Source of the DNA: SIO4C1 sp039180385
GTDB lineage: Bacteria > Cyanobacteriota > Cyanobacteriia > Phormidesmidales > Phormidesmidaceae
DNA length: 6,653 bases
Assembly: GCA_039180385.1 (NCBI GenBank)
Contig: JBCDDJ010000376.1
Location: forward strand, 1 to 6,653
Direction of reading: 5' to 3'
The notes beneath the pieces are model-generated. The model saw only the letters and a program-made list of their open reading frames with translations. It ran no database searches and was not told where the DNA came from. Positions 1 to 5,861 of the stretch are shown here, in pieces (position 1 is the first letter of the stretch; each line of letters starts with the position of its first letter). The position numbers were made by a program, and so were the translations under genes.

Positions 1-228
1 AGATTCGGTATCGAGGGTAATTTGCTCCAAAATACCGGGAATTGCAAGATATTCATCGTAAAAGCTCTCAATGGATTCCGGTCCAGACTGAGGCTGCACG
101 GTGATCACCTCAGTCTGGGGAAATTTGGCCGCCTGGGCAGATACGTTGATATTCAAGGTCATTGGCTTACAGGTGTTGCCGTTGATCACTTTGATGCGAC
201 ACGTTTGGGATGATGAGATTTCTACCAT
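1..228 (-). CDS. Hypothetical protein, N-terminal 76 residues (runs off left edge)
   Basis: I do not recognise this protein. The minus strand is open from ATG at 228 to the window edge with no stop, giving 76 residues that begin MVEISSSQTCRIKVINGN. It has no signal peptide or membrane segment. It alternates short polar and hydrophobic stretches (for example KPMTLNINVSA and TEVITVQPQ), which suggests a soluble, beta-rich start, followed by a more acidic part (ESIESFYDEY). Two cysteines are present (residues 10 and 20). The start at 228 is preferred because AGGAG lies 7 bases upstream (236-240). In-frame ATGs at 246 and 261 are possible but would place that Shine-Dalgarno site inside the gene. 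It lies 122 bases downstream of the VOC gene on the same strand, so it may be a last operon gene or an independent one. That it is a real gene is supported by the open frame and the ribosome site; its function is unknown. Confidence 0.7.
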   Translation of the reverse strand, partial: MVEISSSQTCRIKVINGNTCKPMTLNINVSAQAAKFPQTEVITVQPQSGPESIESFYDEYLAIPGILEQITLDTES

Positions 229-235
229 GGCTTTG

Positions 236-240
236 CTCCT
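236..240 (-). promoter_or_regulatory. Ribosome binding site AGGAG for the partial left-hand gene
   Basis: The minus strand reads AGGAG followed by 7 bases (CAAAGCC) and then ATG at 228. This is the clearest Shine-Dalgarno site in the window. It decides the start among three in-frame ATGs (228, 246, 261). The pump, adaptor, VOC and dnaE starts show no comparable motif. Confidence 0.65.
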
Positions 241-243
241 GAA

Positions 244-289
244 CATGAATATGCTCTTCATGATTGCATTTGAAGCGATTTTGAATCGC
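244..289 (-). other. Two stem-loops in the leader of the partial left-hand gene
   Basis: Two perfect 6-base-pair inverted repeats lie in tandem upstream of the Shine-Dalgarno site. CATGAA (244-249) pairs with TTCATG (257-262) across a 7-base loop. GCGATT (275-280) pairs with AATCGC (284-289) across a 3-base loop. The first ends only 3 bases from AGGAG. Neither is followed by a T-run on the minus strand, so they do not look like intrinsic terminators. They could structure a leader RNA, but short repeats of this size also arise by chance. Confidence 0.35.
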
Positions 290-319
290 CTCAATAGCTA
301 CAGGCGTGTTCCGGGGGTC

Positions 320-334
320 AGAAACCGGGTTTCT
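320..334. repeat. 15-base perfect palindrome downstream of the VOC gene
   Basis: AGAAACC (320-326) and GGTTTCT (328-334) are exact reverse complements around a single central base. The site begins 17 bases past the VOC stop codon on the minus strand. No T-tract follows on the minus strand (the next bases are GACCCCC), so a standard Rho-independent terminator is not supported. It could be a protein-binding dyad, an RNA 3'-end stabiliser or an operator for the gene at 1-228. Confidence 0.4.
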
Positions 335-350
335 AGTTTCTAGCAGCCGG

Positions 351-731
351 TTAGTCAAGTGTCGCCGGGCCGGATGGCGTCAGCAATTCCACCGTATACC
401 CGTCAAAATCACGCACCACTGCGCGACGGCCCCATGCTGTATTGACTGGAGGCGAAACAATCGTTGCTCCAAGCTCACTCAACGCTATCACCCCATTATC
501 AACAGAGTTCACATTAAAGCCAAAACGAATACTGGTTGTCGGCAACGGTGACTCAGACAGAGGATAAATTTCAAACACAAACCCCTTCTCGCTCGAGGTG
601 TAATGCTCTGGCCCATTGCCATGAGCATGGAGGTCAAAGCGTAAGCCTATCGTGGCATAAAACAATTTAGCCCGATGAATATCGGGAGAACGGATCACAA
701 GTAAATTGACGAGCGGAGAGGGTATAAGCAT
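351..731 (-). CDS. VOC family protein (glyoxalase/bleomycin-resistance fold)
   Basis: This is a 126-residue soluble protein of the vicinal oxygen chelate superfamily. The N-terminal module starts with the strand VNLLVIRSPDI (residues 8-18), then the helix RAKLFYATIGLRF (20-32) and the strand GFVFEIYPL (50-58). The second module runs from TSIRFGFNV (66-74), through the helix DNGVIALSELGATIV (78-92), to RDFDGYTVELLTP (107-119), the usual C-terminal signature. E54 and E115 sit where metal ligands are common in this superfamily. The first ligand position, often His, is not obvious near N9, so metal binding is uncertain. VOC members include lyases, dioxygenases and drug-binding proteins, and the sequence does not decide between them. 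The start lies 9 bases after the pump's stop codon, in the same frame, with only a distant GGGG upstream as a ribosome site. This suggests translation coupled to the pump gene. A detoxification role beside an efflux pump is inference from position. Confidence 0.85.
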   Translation of the reverse strand: MLIPSPLVNLLVIRSPDIHRAKLFYATIGLRFDLHAHGNGPEHYTSSEKGFVFEIYPLSESPLPTTSIRFGFNVNSVDNGVIALSELGATIVSPPVNTAWGRRAVVRDFDGYTVELLTPSGPATLD

Positions 732-748
732 CGGCGATGTTTATACCC
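720..748 (-). promoter_or_regulatory. 29-base inverted repeat covering the pump stop and VOC start codons
   Basis: Arms 720-733 and 735-748 are complementary at 13 of 14 positions around one central base. The one exception is 728/740, which is A-C in the minus-strand RNA. In that RNA the outer stem is GGGTATAA with TTATACCC and the inner stem is CATCG with CGATG. The pump's TAA (743-741) lies in one arm and the VOC ATG (731-729) in the other, so the folded RNA would hide the VOC start. No T-run follows, so it does not look like a terminator. A role in translational coupling is inference. Confidence 0.6.
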
Positions 749-3700
749 CAGTCCCTGCCAGTTCTCTTTCCTCGGCAGATTTCTCTGGATCGTGGTCGCC
801 CGAACCTTTAGAGGGAGGAAACACTGTTGCGCTCAGCTGCTTAATCACGATGTAAAGAATAGGAACCACAAAGAGACTCAGGAAGGTGGCCACAAACATG
901 CCGCCAAAGACAGCTGTCCCCAGGGACTGACGACTCCCGGCCCCGGCCCCGGTGGCAATCACCAGTGGGAAAATACTGCTCAGGGTAGAAATTGCCGTCA
1001 TCAAAATCGGGCGCATTCTAGACTGGGCGGCGTCAATGGCGGCTTTGGTGATTGACAGCCCCTGTTCTTGCAGTTGGTTAGCAAATTCCACAATCAAAAT
1101 GGAGTTTTTACTAGCCAGGCCGATCAGCATGACCAGACCAATCTGGCAGTAAACGTCATTGGGCAGCCCTCGCATTGACTGGGCCAAAAGCGCCCCAAAC
1201 ACCGCCAGCGGCACAGCAAAGAGAATGATCACCGGGTCCACGTAGCTTTCATACTGGGCCGCCAGCACCAAAAAGACAAAGATAATCCCCAGGCCAAAGA
1301 TAATCGGGGCCTGGTTGCCTGACTCAATCTCTTCGAGGGCGGCCCCTGACCATTCATAGCCAAGGCTGGCAGGCAAAACCTGATTGGCAACTTGCTCCAT
1401 CGCGTCGATGGAGGCCCCTGAGCTAACCCCCGGTGCGGCCTGACCGTTGATCTCAATCGAGCGGAACAGGTTGTAGTGGTTAATGGTCTGCGCCCCGGTA
1501 GTTTGGGTTGTGGTCACCAGGTTACTGAGGGGGATCATATTGTCCTGGTTGGAGCGTACATAAAGCCTGCCAATGTCGTCAGGCGTTGACCGATATTGCT
1601 GATCGGCCTGCACGTACACCCGATAGGTGCGACCTTGTAGGGTAAAGTCATTGACGTAGCGCGACCCTAAATAGGTTTGTAGGGTACTAAACACATCGTC
1701 GATATCGACATCAAGGGATTTGGCCTTTTCTCGATTGACCTCAATTTCAATTTGGGGGGTGCTCGCAGCGTAGGTGCTAAAAACGGCCTGTAAATCTGGG
1801 TTTTCATTGGCCGCCCCGAGCAGGCCAAACATATTTTGCACCAGCGTATCGAGGTTGGCAGTGCCGCGACGATCTTGCAGCTGAAACTGAAAGCCACCAA
1901 AGTTGCTAAGCCCTTGGATGGAAGGGGGATTGACTGGAAAAACTCGAGCCTCGGTAATCTGGGAAAATTGGCCGAATAAACTCTGGATGAGACTAAAGGC
2001 AGAGACCCCTTGGGGGCGTTCTTCCCAAGGCACCAAGGTGGTAAAGACAACGCCGTTGTTGGCGGTGTTGCCGCTAAAGCTAAAGCCGCCCACGGCGAAG
2101 GTGGCTCTCACCCCAGGCTGGGCCAAAATAATCTCTTCGACCTGGCTCATGACTTTGCTGGTCTGGTTTAAAGAGGTGCCTTCTGGTCCCTGGATCAAGG
2201 TGATGAAATAGCCCTGATCTTCGTCGGGCAAAAAGGCGGAGGGCACACTGTTGTATAGCCAGCCTGTCAGCACCAGAGAAGCCACGAAAGCAGCCAGTAC
2301 AAAGACCTTAAGTCGATTAAGTAGCTGTAAGGCCCCGCCGTACCGATCGCGGAGCCAGTCAAGCCACTGGTTAAACCGGCTAAACAAACGTCCTAGCAGG
2401 CCACTGCCGCTTTCTTTACGGCGTAGCAGCAGCCCCGAGAGGGTTGGGGTGAGGGTGAGCGCGTTGAAGGTGGAAAGTGCGATCGCAAACGCAATTGTCA
2501 ACGCAAACTGTCGATAAAGTGCCCCCGTGGTCCCTGGGAAAAACGCCACCGGGATAAACACCGCCATCAGCACCAGCGACGTGGCAATCACCGCCCCCGT
2601 CAGCTCTCGCATCGCCTGAATCGCCGCCTGCTTGGGCGGCAGTTCGCGATACTGAATCTTCGCAGAGATATCCTCGACCACCACAATGGCGTCGTCTACC
2701 ACCATCCCCGTGGCCAGGGTCAGACCAAACAAAGTCAAGCTATTAATCGAGAAGCCAAAAATCTTGACAATCGCAAAGGTCCCGATCAGCGCCACCGGAA
2801 TCGTAATGGCGGGAATAATCGTCGTGCGCCAGTCTTGCAAGAAAATATAGATCACCAACACGACCAGACCCACCGCCTGGATCAGGGTCCACACCACCCG
2901 CACCAAGGACTGCTCTACAAACTCGGTGGTGTCAAAACCGATGCCATATTCCATCCCCGACGGAAACTCCTGGGACATCTCCGCCATTGCTTCTTTGACG
3001 CCCTGGGCAACTTGTAGCGCATTACTCCCCGGCAGTTGGAAAATCCCTAACCCCACCGACTCATTGCCGCGAAATCGCAGAAAGGTACTGTAGCTTTCGG
3101 CTCCGAGTTCTGCTCGACCCACATCTTTAAGCCGAATCAGCTGACCGTCCTCCCCCGTTTGAATCACCAGATTTTCAAACTCGGGGACATCTTGCAGACG
3201 GCTGACCGCCCGCAGGTCGATTTGAAAGGTTTGGTCAGTGGGTGACGGCGGCTGACCGATTTGCCCGGCCCCCACTTGAATGTTTTGCTCGCGCAGGGCA
3301 TCGGCCACATCATCAGCGGTGAGACTGCGGCTGGCCAATCGTTGCGGGTCTAGCCATAGACGCATGGCATAGGTGCGCTCACCAAAGATGATCACATTGC
3401 CTACACCAGGGACACGTCTGAGTGCATCAACAATGTACAGGTCGGCATAGTTGCTCAAAAATACATTGTCGAAGGTGCCATCTTCTGAGAAGAGACTCAT
3501 CGCCAGCAAGATATTGCTGTTTTGCTTAGAAACCGTGACCCCGGTCTGTCGCACCTCCTCGGGCAGCTGAGGCTCGGCGAGAGACACCCGGTTTTGCACA
3601 TCCACCGCCGCAATATCTTTGTCGCGCCCGGCGTCAAAGGTCACCGTAATGCTGCCAATACCGTTGTTACTACTGTTGGAGGTCATATAGCGCATGCCCT

Positions 3701-3917
3701 CCACCCCGTTAATCTCTCGCTCCAAAACGGTGGTGACCGCTTTCTCAACGGTTTCGGCGTCGGCCCCGATGTAGTTGGCGGTGACCTCAACCTGGTTGGG
3801 GCTAATGTCGGGATATTGGGCAATCGGCAGCGTAGGAATGCTAACGGCTCCAATCAACAAAATGATGATGGCGCAAACGGTCGCAAAAACAGGCCGTTTA
3901 ATGAAATAGTTGACCAT
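741..3917 (-). CDS. HAE1-type RND efflux pump inner-membrane subunit (AcrB/MexB-like)
   Basis: This is a complete 1058-residue proton-driven multidrug-type exporter of the inner (cytoplasmic) membrane; E. coli AcrB has 1049 residues. It opens with the family signature FIKRPVFA (5-12) and TM1 (about 10-28). The first porter loop (about 29-336) contains IAQYPDISP and NSSNNGIGSITVTF. TM2-TM6 lie at about 340-490, TM7 at about 537-556, the second porter loop at about 557-869, and TM8-TM12 at about 870-1025. The proton-relay residues of AcrB are all present: D408 and D409 in GMVVDDAIVVVED (AcrB D407/D408), K937 in GLASKNSILIVEF (K940), and R967 and T974 in RMRPILMT (R971/T978). YEWSGAALEEIESGNQAP (854-871) is also characteristic. 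It ends in a charged tail of about 30 residues. The ATG at 3917 has no clear Shine-Dalgarno site. The adaptor gene ends 75 bases upstream. No substrate can be named; HAE1 pumps usually carry hydrophobic or amphiphilic drugs. Confidence 0.97.
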   Translation of the reverse strand: MVNYFIKRPVFATVCAIIILLIGAVSIPTLPIAQYPDISPNQVEVTANYIGADAETVEKAVTTVLEREINGVEGMRYMTSNSSNNGIGSITVTFDAGRDKDIAAVDVQNRVSLAEPQLPEEVRQTGVTVSKQNSNILLAMSLFSEDGTFDNVFLSNYADLYIVDALRRVPGVGNVIIFGERTYAMRLWLDPQRLASRSLTADDVADALREQNIQVGAGQIGQPPSPTDQTFQIDLRAVSRLQDVPEFENLVIQTGEDGQLIRLKDVGRAELGAESYSTFLRFRGNESVGLGIFQLPGSNALQVAQGVKEAMAEMSQEFPSGMEYGIGFDTTEFVEQSLVRVVWTLIQAVGLVVLVIYIFLQDWRTTIIPAITIPVALIGTFAIVKIFGFSINSLTLFGLTLATGMVVDDAIVVVEDISAKIQYRELPPKQAAIQAMRELTGAVIATSLVLMAVFIPVAFFPGTTGALYRQFALTIAFAIALSTFNALTLTPTLSGLLLRRKESGSGLLGRLFSRFNQWLDWLRDRYGGALQLLNRLKVFVLAAFVASLVLTGWLYNSVPSAFLPDEDQGYFITLIQGPEGTSLNQTSKVMSQVEEIILAQPGVRATFAVGGFSFSGNTANNGVVFTTLVPWEERPQGVSAFSLIQSLFGQFSQITEARVFPVNPPSIQGLSNFGGFQFQLQDRRGTANLDTLVQNMFGLLGAANENPDLQAVFSTYAASTPQIEIEVNREKAKSLDVDIDDVFSTLQTYLGSRYVNDFTLQGRTYRVYVQADQQYRSTPDDIGRLYVRSNQDNMIPLSNLVTTTQTTGAQTINHYNLFRSIEINGQAAPGVSSGASIDAMEQVANQVLPASLGYEWSGAALEEIESGNQAPIIFGLGIIFVFLVLAAQYESYVDPVIILFAVPLAVFGALLAQSMRGLPNDVYCQIGLVMLIGLASKNSILIVEFANQLQEQGLSITKAAIDAAQSRMRPILMTAISTLSSIFPLVIATGAGAGSRQSLGTAVFGGMFVATFLSLFVVPILYIVIKQLSATVFPPSKGSGDHDPEKSAEERELAGTGV
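2479..2486. repeat. HIP1 octamer GCGATCGC
   Basis: This is an exact HIP1 palindrome, a motif strongly over-represented in many cyanobacterial genomes. It lies inside the pump gene and supports the taxonomic reading. Confidence 0.75.
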
Positions 3918-3944
3918 AAGAGATGCGGTTGATCAAAGACGACG

Positions 3945-3965
3945 CTGCCAGGGTGTGGGTGGCAG
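3945..3965 (-). other. Stem-loop between adaptor and pump genes
   Basis: CTGCCA (3945-3950) and TGGCAG (3960-3965) form a perfect 6-base-pair stem with a 9-base loop, in the middle of the 75-base gap between the adaptor stop and the pump start. On the minus strand it is followed by CGTCGTC, so it is not an intrinsic terminator for the operon. On the plus strand it is followed by TTTT, which would only matter for antisense transcripts. It could be an RNA processing or stability element that sets adaptor-to-pump ratios, but the evidence is only the dyad and its position. Confidence 0.35.
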
Positions 3966-3992
3966 TTTTGAGCTTTTGGATGATTGTGATGA

Positions 3993-5432
3993 TTATTCTG
4001 TCGAGGGCTGAGGTGCCCCTGGGTCATCAGCGGGGGCCTCTGACTGCGGCATAATCGGCGTCCCGTCTTGCAAATTTAAAAGCCCCGAAGTGACGATAGT
4101 TTCCCCCGGTGAGAGCCCCTCTAAGACTTGAATGTCGTTACCTTGCATGGAGCCCAGGGTGACTGGGCGGAGTTTCGCAACCTGCTGGGGCTCCGACTGA
4201 CTCGCCGCCTGGGCGGGCGGGATAGCGCTGGTGGACTCAGACTCTTCTTGCTCAGGCGGCTCTGGATCAGCAGCCACATAGACAAAGGCTTGCCCCCCCA
4301 ATCGCGTGATCGCTGTGGCAGGCACCAGCAACCCCGGACGCTCATCAAACACAATGCGCACGTCAACGCGCTGATTATCTTGCAAGCGCCCTGCCACATT
4401 AGAAAACTGGGCTTTAGCCAGCACAGTTTGGGTGTTGACATCGGTTTGGGGCGACACAAAGGTCAGTGACCCATCGGCCAAGGGCTCATTGCTACCAAAT
4501 GCCAACAGCTCGACCAGCATCCCTGGCTGCAGCCGCCCCGCTTGCTCCGCAGGCACAGAGACCTCTATCTCTAGATCTTCGTTTTGGGTAATCGTCGTAA
4601 GTGTGCTGCCGACTTGCACATAGTCTCCCAGTTTGACGGGGATATCGCCCACAATGCCAGCAATAGGGGCGGTCACGGTTTTATCTAATAAGTCTTCTCG
4701 GGTCGCAGCGGCGGTGGCTTCTGACTGGGTAAGAAAGGCATCGGCTTGGTCCAAGCTAGCCTGGGCCGCTTCGATTTCTTCAACCGCGGCACTGAGCGAC
4801 GCCAGGGCGGCGTCGCGATCGCGCTCAATCTCATCCAGGCTCTGCTGGGACAGGGCCCCTTCTGCGACCAGACGCTGAGTGCGGTCATACTCAATGTTTT
4901 GGAGGTTGACATCGGCTTCGGCGCTAATCCGCTGGGCCTCTAGCGATCTCAGCTGAGCCCGCGCATTATCCCGGGCCGAGCGAGCCGCACTGACGCTGGC
5001 CAGGGACGCATTTAACTCGGCCTGGGACCGATCGGCGCTAAGCTCCATAATTGGGTCACCTGCTGCCACTTGCTCCCCCGAAGATACGTACAAACGGGTT
5101 ATTCGCCCATCGGCCTCGGGCTGTAGCAAAACCCCCGACTGGGAGTCGAGCGTGCCCACGTAAGACACACTGTCTGTGTGAATGCCATTTTGAAGTCTTT
5201 CTAGGGTGACGGGTACCGCCTGAGACATAGGCATCTCTTGGGGCGACCCTCCACGCGAGCCCAGTACTCGCCAGAGGGCAAACCCGCCGCCTATGACAAC
5301 GAGAAAAGCAGCTAGCATCAGCCACAGGTTGCTCTTACGGCCCTGAGAAGGTGCTGCGATCGGGGCCGCCTCAATGATGTCGACCGAGTCGTCGGCATGA
5401 CCGCTAGTGGGGGAAGTAGACTGGAGTGACAT
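3993..5432 (-). CDS. RND efflux periplasmic adaptor subunit (HlyD/AcrA family)
   Basis: This 479-residue membrane fusion protein bridges the RND pump and an outer-membrane TolC-type channel. Residues 1-34 are a polar cytoplasmic tail. NLWLMLAAFLVVIGGGFALW (35-54) is the core of a single membrane anchor; there is no lipobox cysteine, unlike AcrA. The first lipoyl half lies at about 100-132 (QPEADGRITRLYVSSGEQV), a long alanine/glutamate-rich coiled coil at about 134-250, and the second lipoyl half at about 251-282 (TAPIAGIVGDIPVKLGDYVQ). The beta-barrel follows to about 365 and the membrane-proximal domain to about 460. The hairpin tip keeps the adaptor RLS spacing R-x3-L-x6-S (R184, L188, S195), used for channel docking. 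An acidic, proline-rich insert (389-417) interrupts the membrane-proximal domain. I chose ATG 5432; an in-frame TTG at 5447 would add five residues. Neither start has a good Shine-Dalgarno site. It is the first gene of the presumed adaptor-pump-VOC operon. Confidence 0.95.
   Translation of the reverse strand: MSLQSTSPTSGHADDSVDIIEAAPIAAPSQGRKSNLWLMLAAFLVVIGGGFALWRVLGSRGGSPQEMPMSQAVPVTLERLQNGIHTDSVSYVGTLDSQSGVLLQPEADGRITRLYVSSGEQVAAGDPIMELSADRSQAELNASLASVSAARSARDNARAQLRSLEAQRISAEADVNLQNIEYDRTQRLVAEGALSQQSLDEIERDRDAALASLSAAVEEIEAAQASLDQADAFLTQSEATAAATREDLLDKTVTAPIAGIVGDIPVKLGDYVQVGSTLTTITQNEDLEIEVSVPAEQAGRLQPGMLVELLAFGSNEPLADGSLTFVSPQTDVNTQTVLAKAQFSNVAGRLQDNQRVDVRIVFDERPGLLVPATAITRLGGQAFVYVAADPEPPEQEESESTSAIPPAQAASQSEPQQVAKLRPVTLGSMQGNDIQVLEGLSPGETIVTSGLLNLQDGTPIMPQSEAPADDPGAPQPSTE
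4815..4822. repeat. HIP1 octamer GCGATCGC
   Basis: An exact HIP1 copy inside the coiled-coil region of the adaptor gene; it is the second of three in the window. Confidence 0.75.
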
Positions 5433-5515
5433 GGAGAAAAGTATCAAACGATACCAGTGAGGTCTATAGAGTGCTTAATTTCTAGGTTATCGAACTTTAA
5501 GAATTTTGTACGTCA

Positions 5516-5537
5516 AATTAAACTGGGTAGTTTAGTT
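5516..5537. repeat. Inverted repeat upstream of the adaptor gene (possible operator)
   Basis: TAAACT (5519-5524) and AGTTTA (5529-5534) are perfect complements around GGGT. After one T/G mismatch (5518/5535) the pairing continues with AA (5516-5517) and TT (5536-5537), giving arms of 9 with one mismatch. Its left end touches the TTGACG hexamer at 5511-5516, the best minus-strand -35 candidate. This would fit an operator for the efflux operon, but no regulator gene is in the window and the role is inferred. Confidence 0.4.
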
Positions 5538-5560
5538 GGAGGGATCACGCTAAATAAATA

Positions 5561-5593
5561 GATTCCAGCGATTTCAGACCGATTGCTGGAATC
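5561..5593. repeat. Strong dyad GATTCCAGC/GCTGGAATC in the intergenic region
   Basis: GATTCCAGC (5561-5569) and GCTGGAATC (5585-5593) are exact 9-base reverse complements. Pairing extends inward by a G/T wobble (5570/5584) and two A-T pairs (5571-5572 with 5582-5583), leaving a 9-base interior. This is the longest perfect inverted repeat in the region. On the minus strand it is followed at once by TATTTATTTA, an A/T tract that is only weakly terminator-like. It may be a protein site, a leader hairpin of an early-starting adaptor transcript, or an attenuator. Confidence 0.5.
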
Positions 5594-5717
5594 ATCTATG
5601 AAAAAATCAATGTCGATCATATAGATCATAGATTGGCCCCCCGCGAACCAAATGGTTCCGTTAAGGCTCCTTCAAGGTATGCCGTAATGCCAAAATCTTT
5701 ACGCAGGATGCTAGATA

Positions 5718-5736
5718 TAGCGGCACAAATCCGCTA
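5718..5736 (+). other. Small stem-loop upstream of dnaE
   Basis: TAGCGG (5718-5723) pairs perfectly with CCGCTA (5731-5736) across a 7-base loop, 126 bases before the dnaE start. No T-tract follows. It lies upstream of the proposed dnaE promoter, so it would act as DNA or belong to a longer transcript. The support is weak. Confidence 0.25.
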
Positions 5737-5807
5737 CTGTATAGCCTAGCTCTATGGATAGCGTCCCTTAGCGTTATGAACCCTGCGCATCACCCTGGGG
5801 ACTTTAG

Positions 5808-5836
5808 TTGAAAAAACGCCTTTCAAAGAGTATTTT
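5808..5836 (+). promoter_or_regulatory. Candidate housekeeping-type promoter for dnaE
   Basis: TTGAAA (5808-5813) matches five of six bases of the -35 consensus and is followed, after exactly 17 bases, by TATTTT (5831-5836), four of six for the -10. Transcription would start near 5843, giving a leader of about 20 bases before ATG 5862. A second -10-like hexamer, TATATT (5842-5847), has a better match but no -35 box at the right distance and would leave almost no leader. No Shine-Dalgarno motif precedes the ATG. Confidence 0.4.
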
Positions 5837-5861
5837 TGTACTATATTCAGCGACGTACCCT

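Larger units (their letters stand above)
5433..5861. other. Divergent intergenic region between the efflux operon and dnaE
   Basis: I see no convincing gene or structural RNA in these 429 bases, which are visibly more AT-rich than the flanking genes. They must hold the promoters for both directions. Besides the dyads listed separately, I see: GTATC/GATAC arms (5441-5445, 5450-5454), 9 bases upstream of the adaptor ATG; two GATCATA direct repeats (5615-5621, 5624-5630); a GAACCA/TGGTTC dyad (5645-5650, 5653-5658); and two TAGCGT direct repeats ten bases apart (5759-5764, 5769-5774). On the minus strand a TTGACG hexamer (5516-5511) resembles a -35 box for the adaptor gene, but no good -10 box follows at 16-18 bases. 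The best is GATAAC at 19 bases, so that promoter is not called. Confidence 0.6.

Noticed and set aside
167..358. 63-codon minus-strand frame between the VOC gene and the left gene
   Set aside because: It overlaps the better supported gene at 1-228 in another frame, includes the palindrome at 320-334, and shows no protein-like motif.
306..551. 81-codon plus-strand frame opposite the VOC gene
   Set aside because: It is antisense to a clear VOC domain and rich in R, C and H in the way typical of shadow frames.
720..748. Intrinsic terminator after the pump gene
   Set aside because: The dyad is strong, but no T-run follows on either strand and the VOC gene begins inside it.
741..3917. Heavy-metal (CzcA-type) or nodulation-type RND pump
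   Set aside because: The TM4 motif GMVVDDAIVVVED with paired aspartates, the TM10 lysine and the overall sequence match HAE1 multidrug pumps rather than metal pumps.
3522..3932. 136-codon plus-strand frame opposite the pump N-terminus
   Set aside because: Its composition (many H, G, N and R) mirrors the antisense of the pump gene; it has no ribosome site or family resemblance.
5433..5447. TTG start at 5447 for the adaptor
   Set aside because: It adds only five residues, has no ribosome site, and an ATG at 5432 gives a normal family N-terminus. It is kept only as an alternative.
5511..5544. Possible tRNA or small structured RNA in the divergent region
   Set aside because: Only an isolated dyad with a GGGT loop is present. 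There is no cloverleaf and no T-arm GTTCGA motif in the right place.
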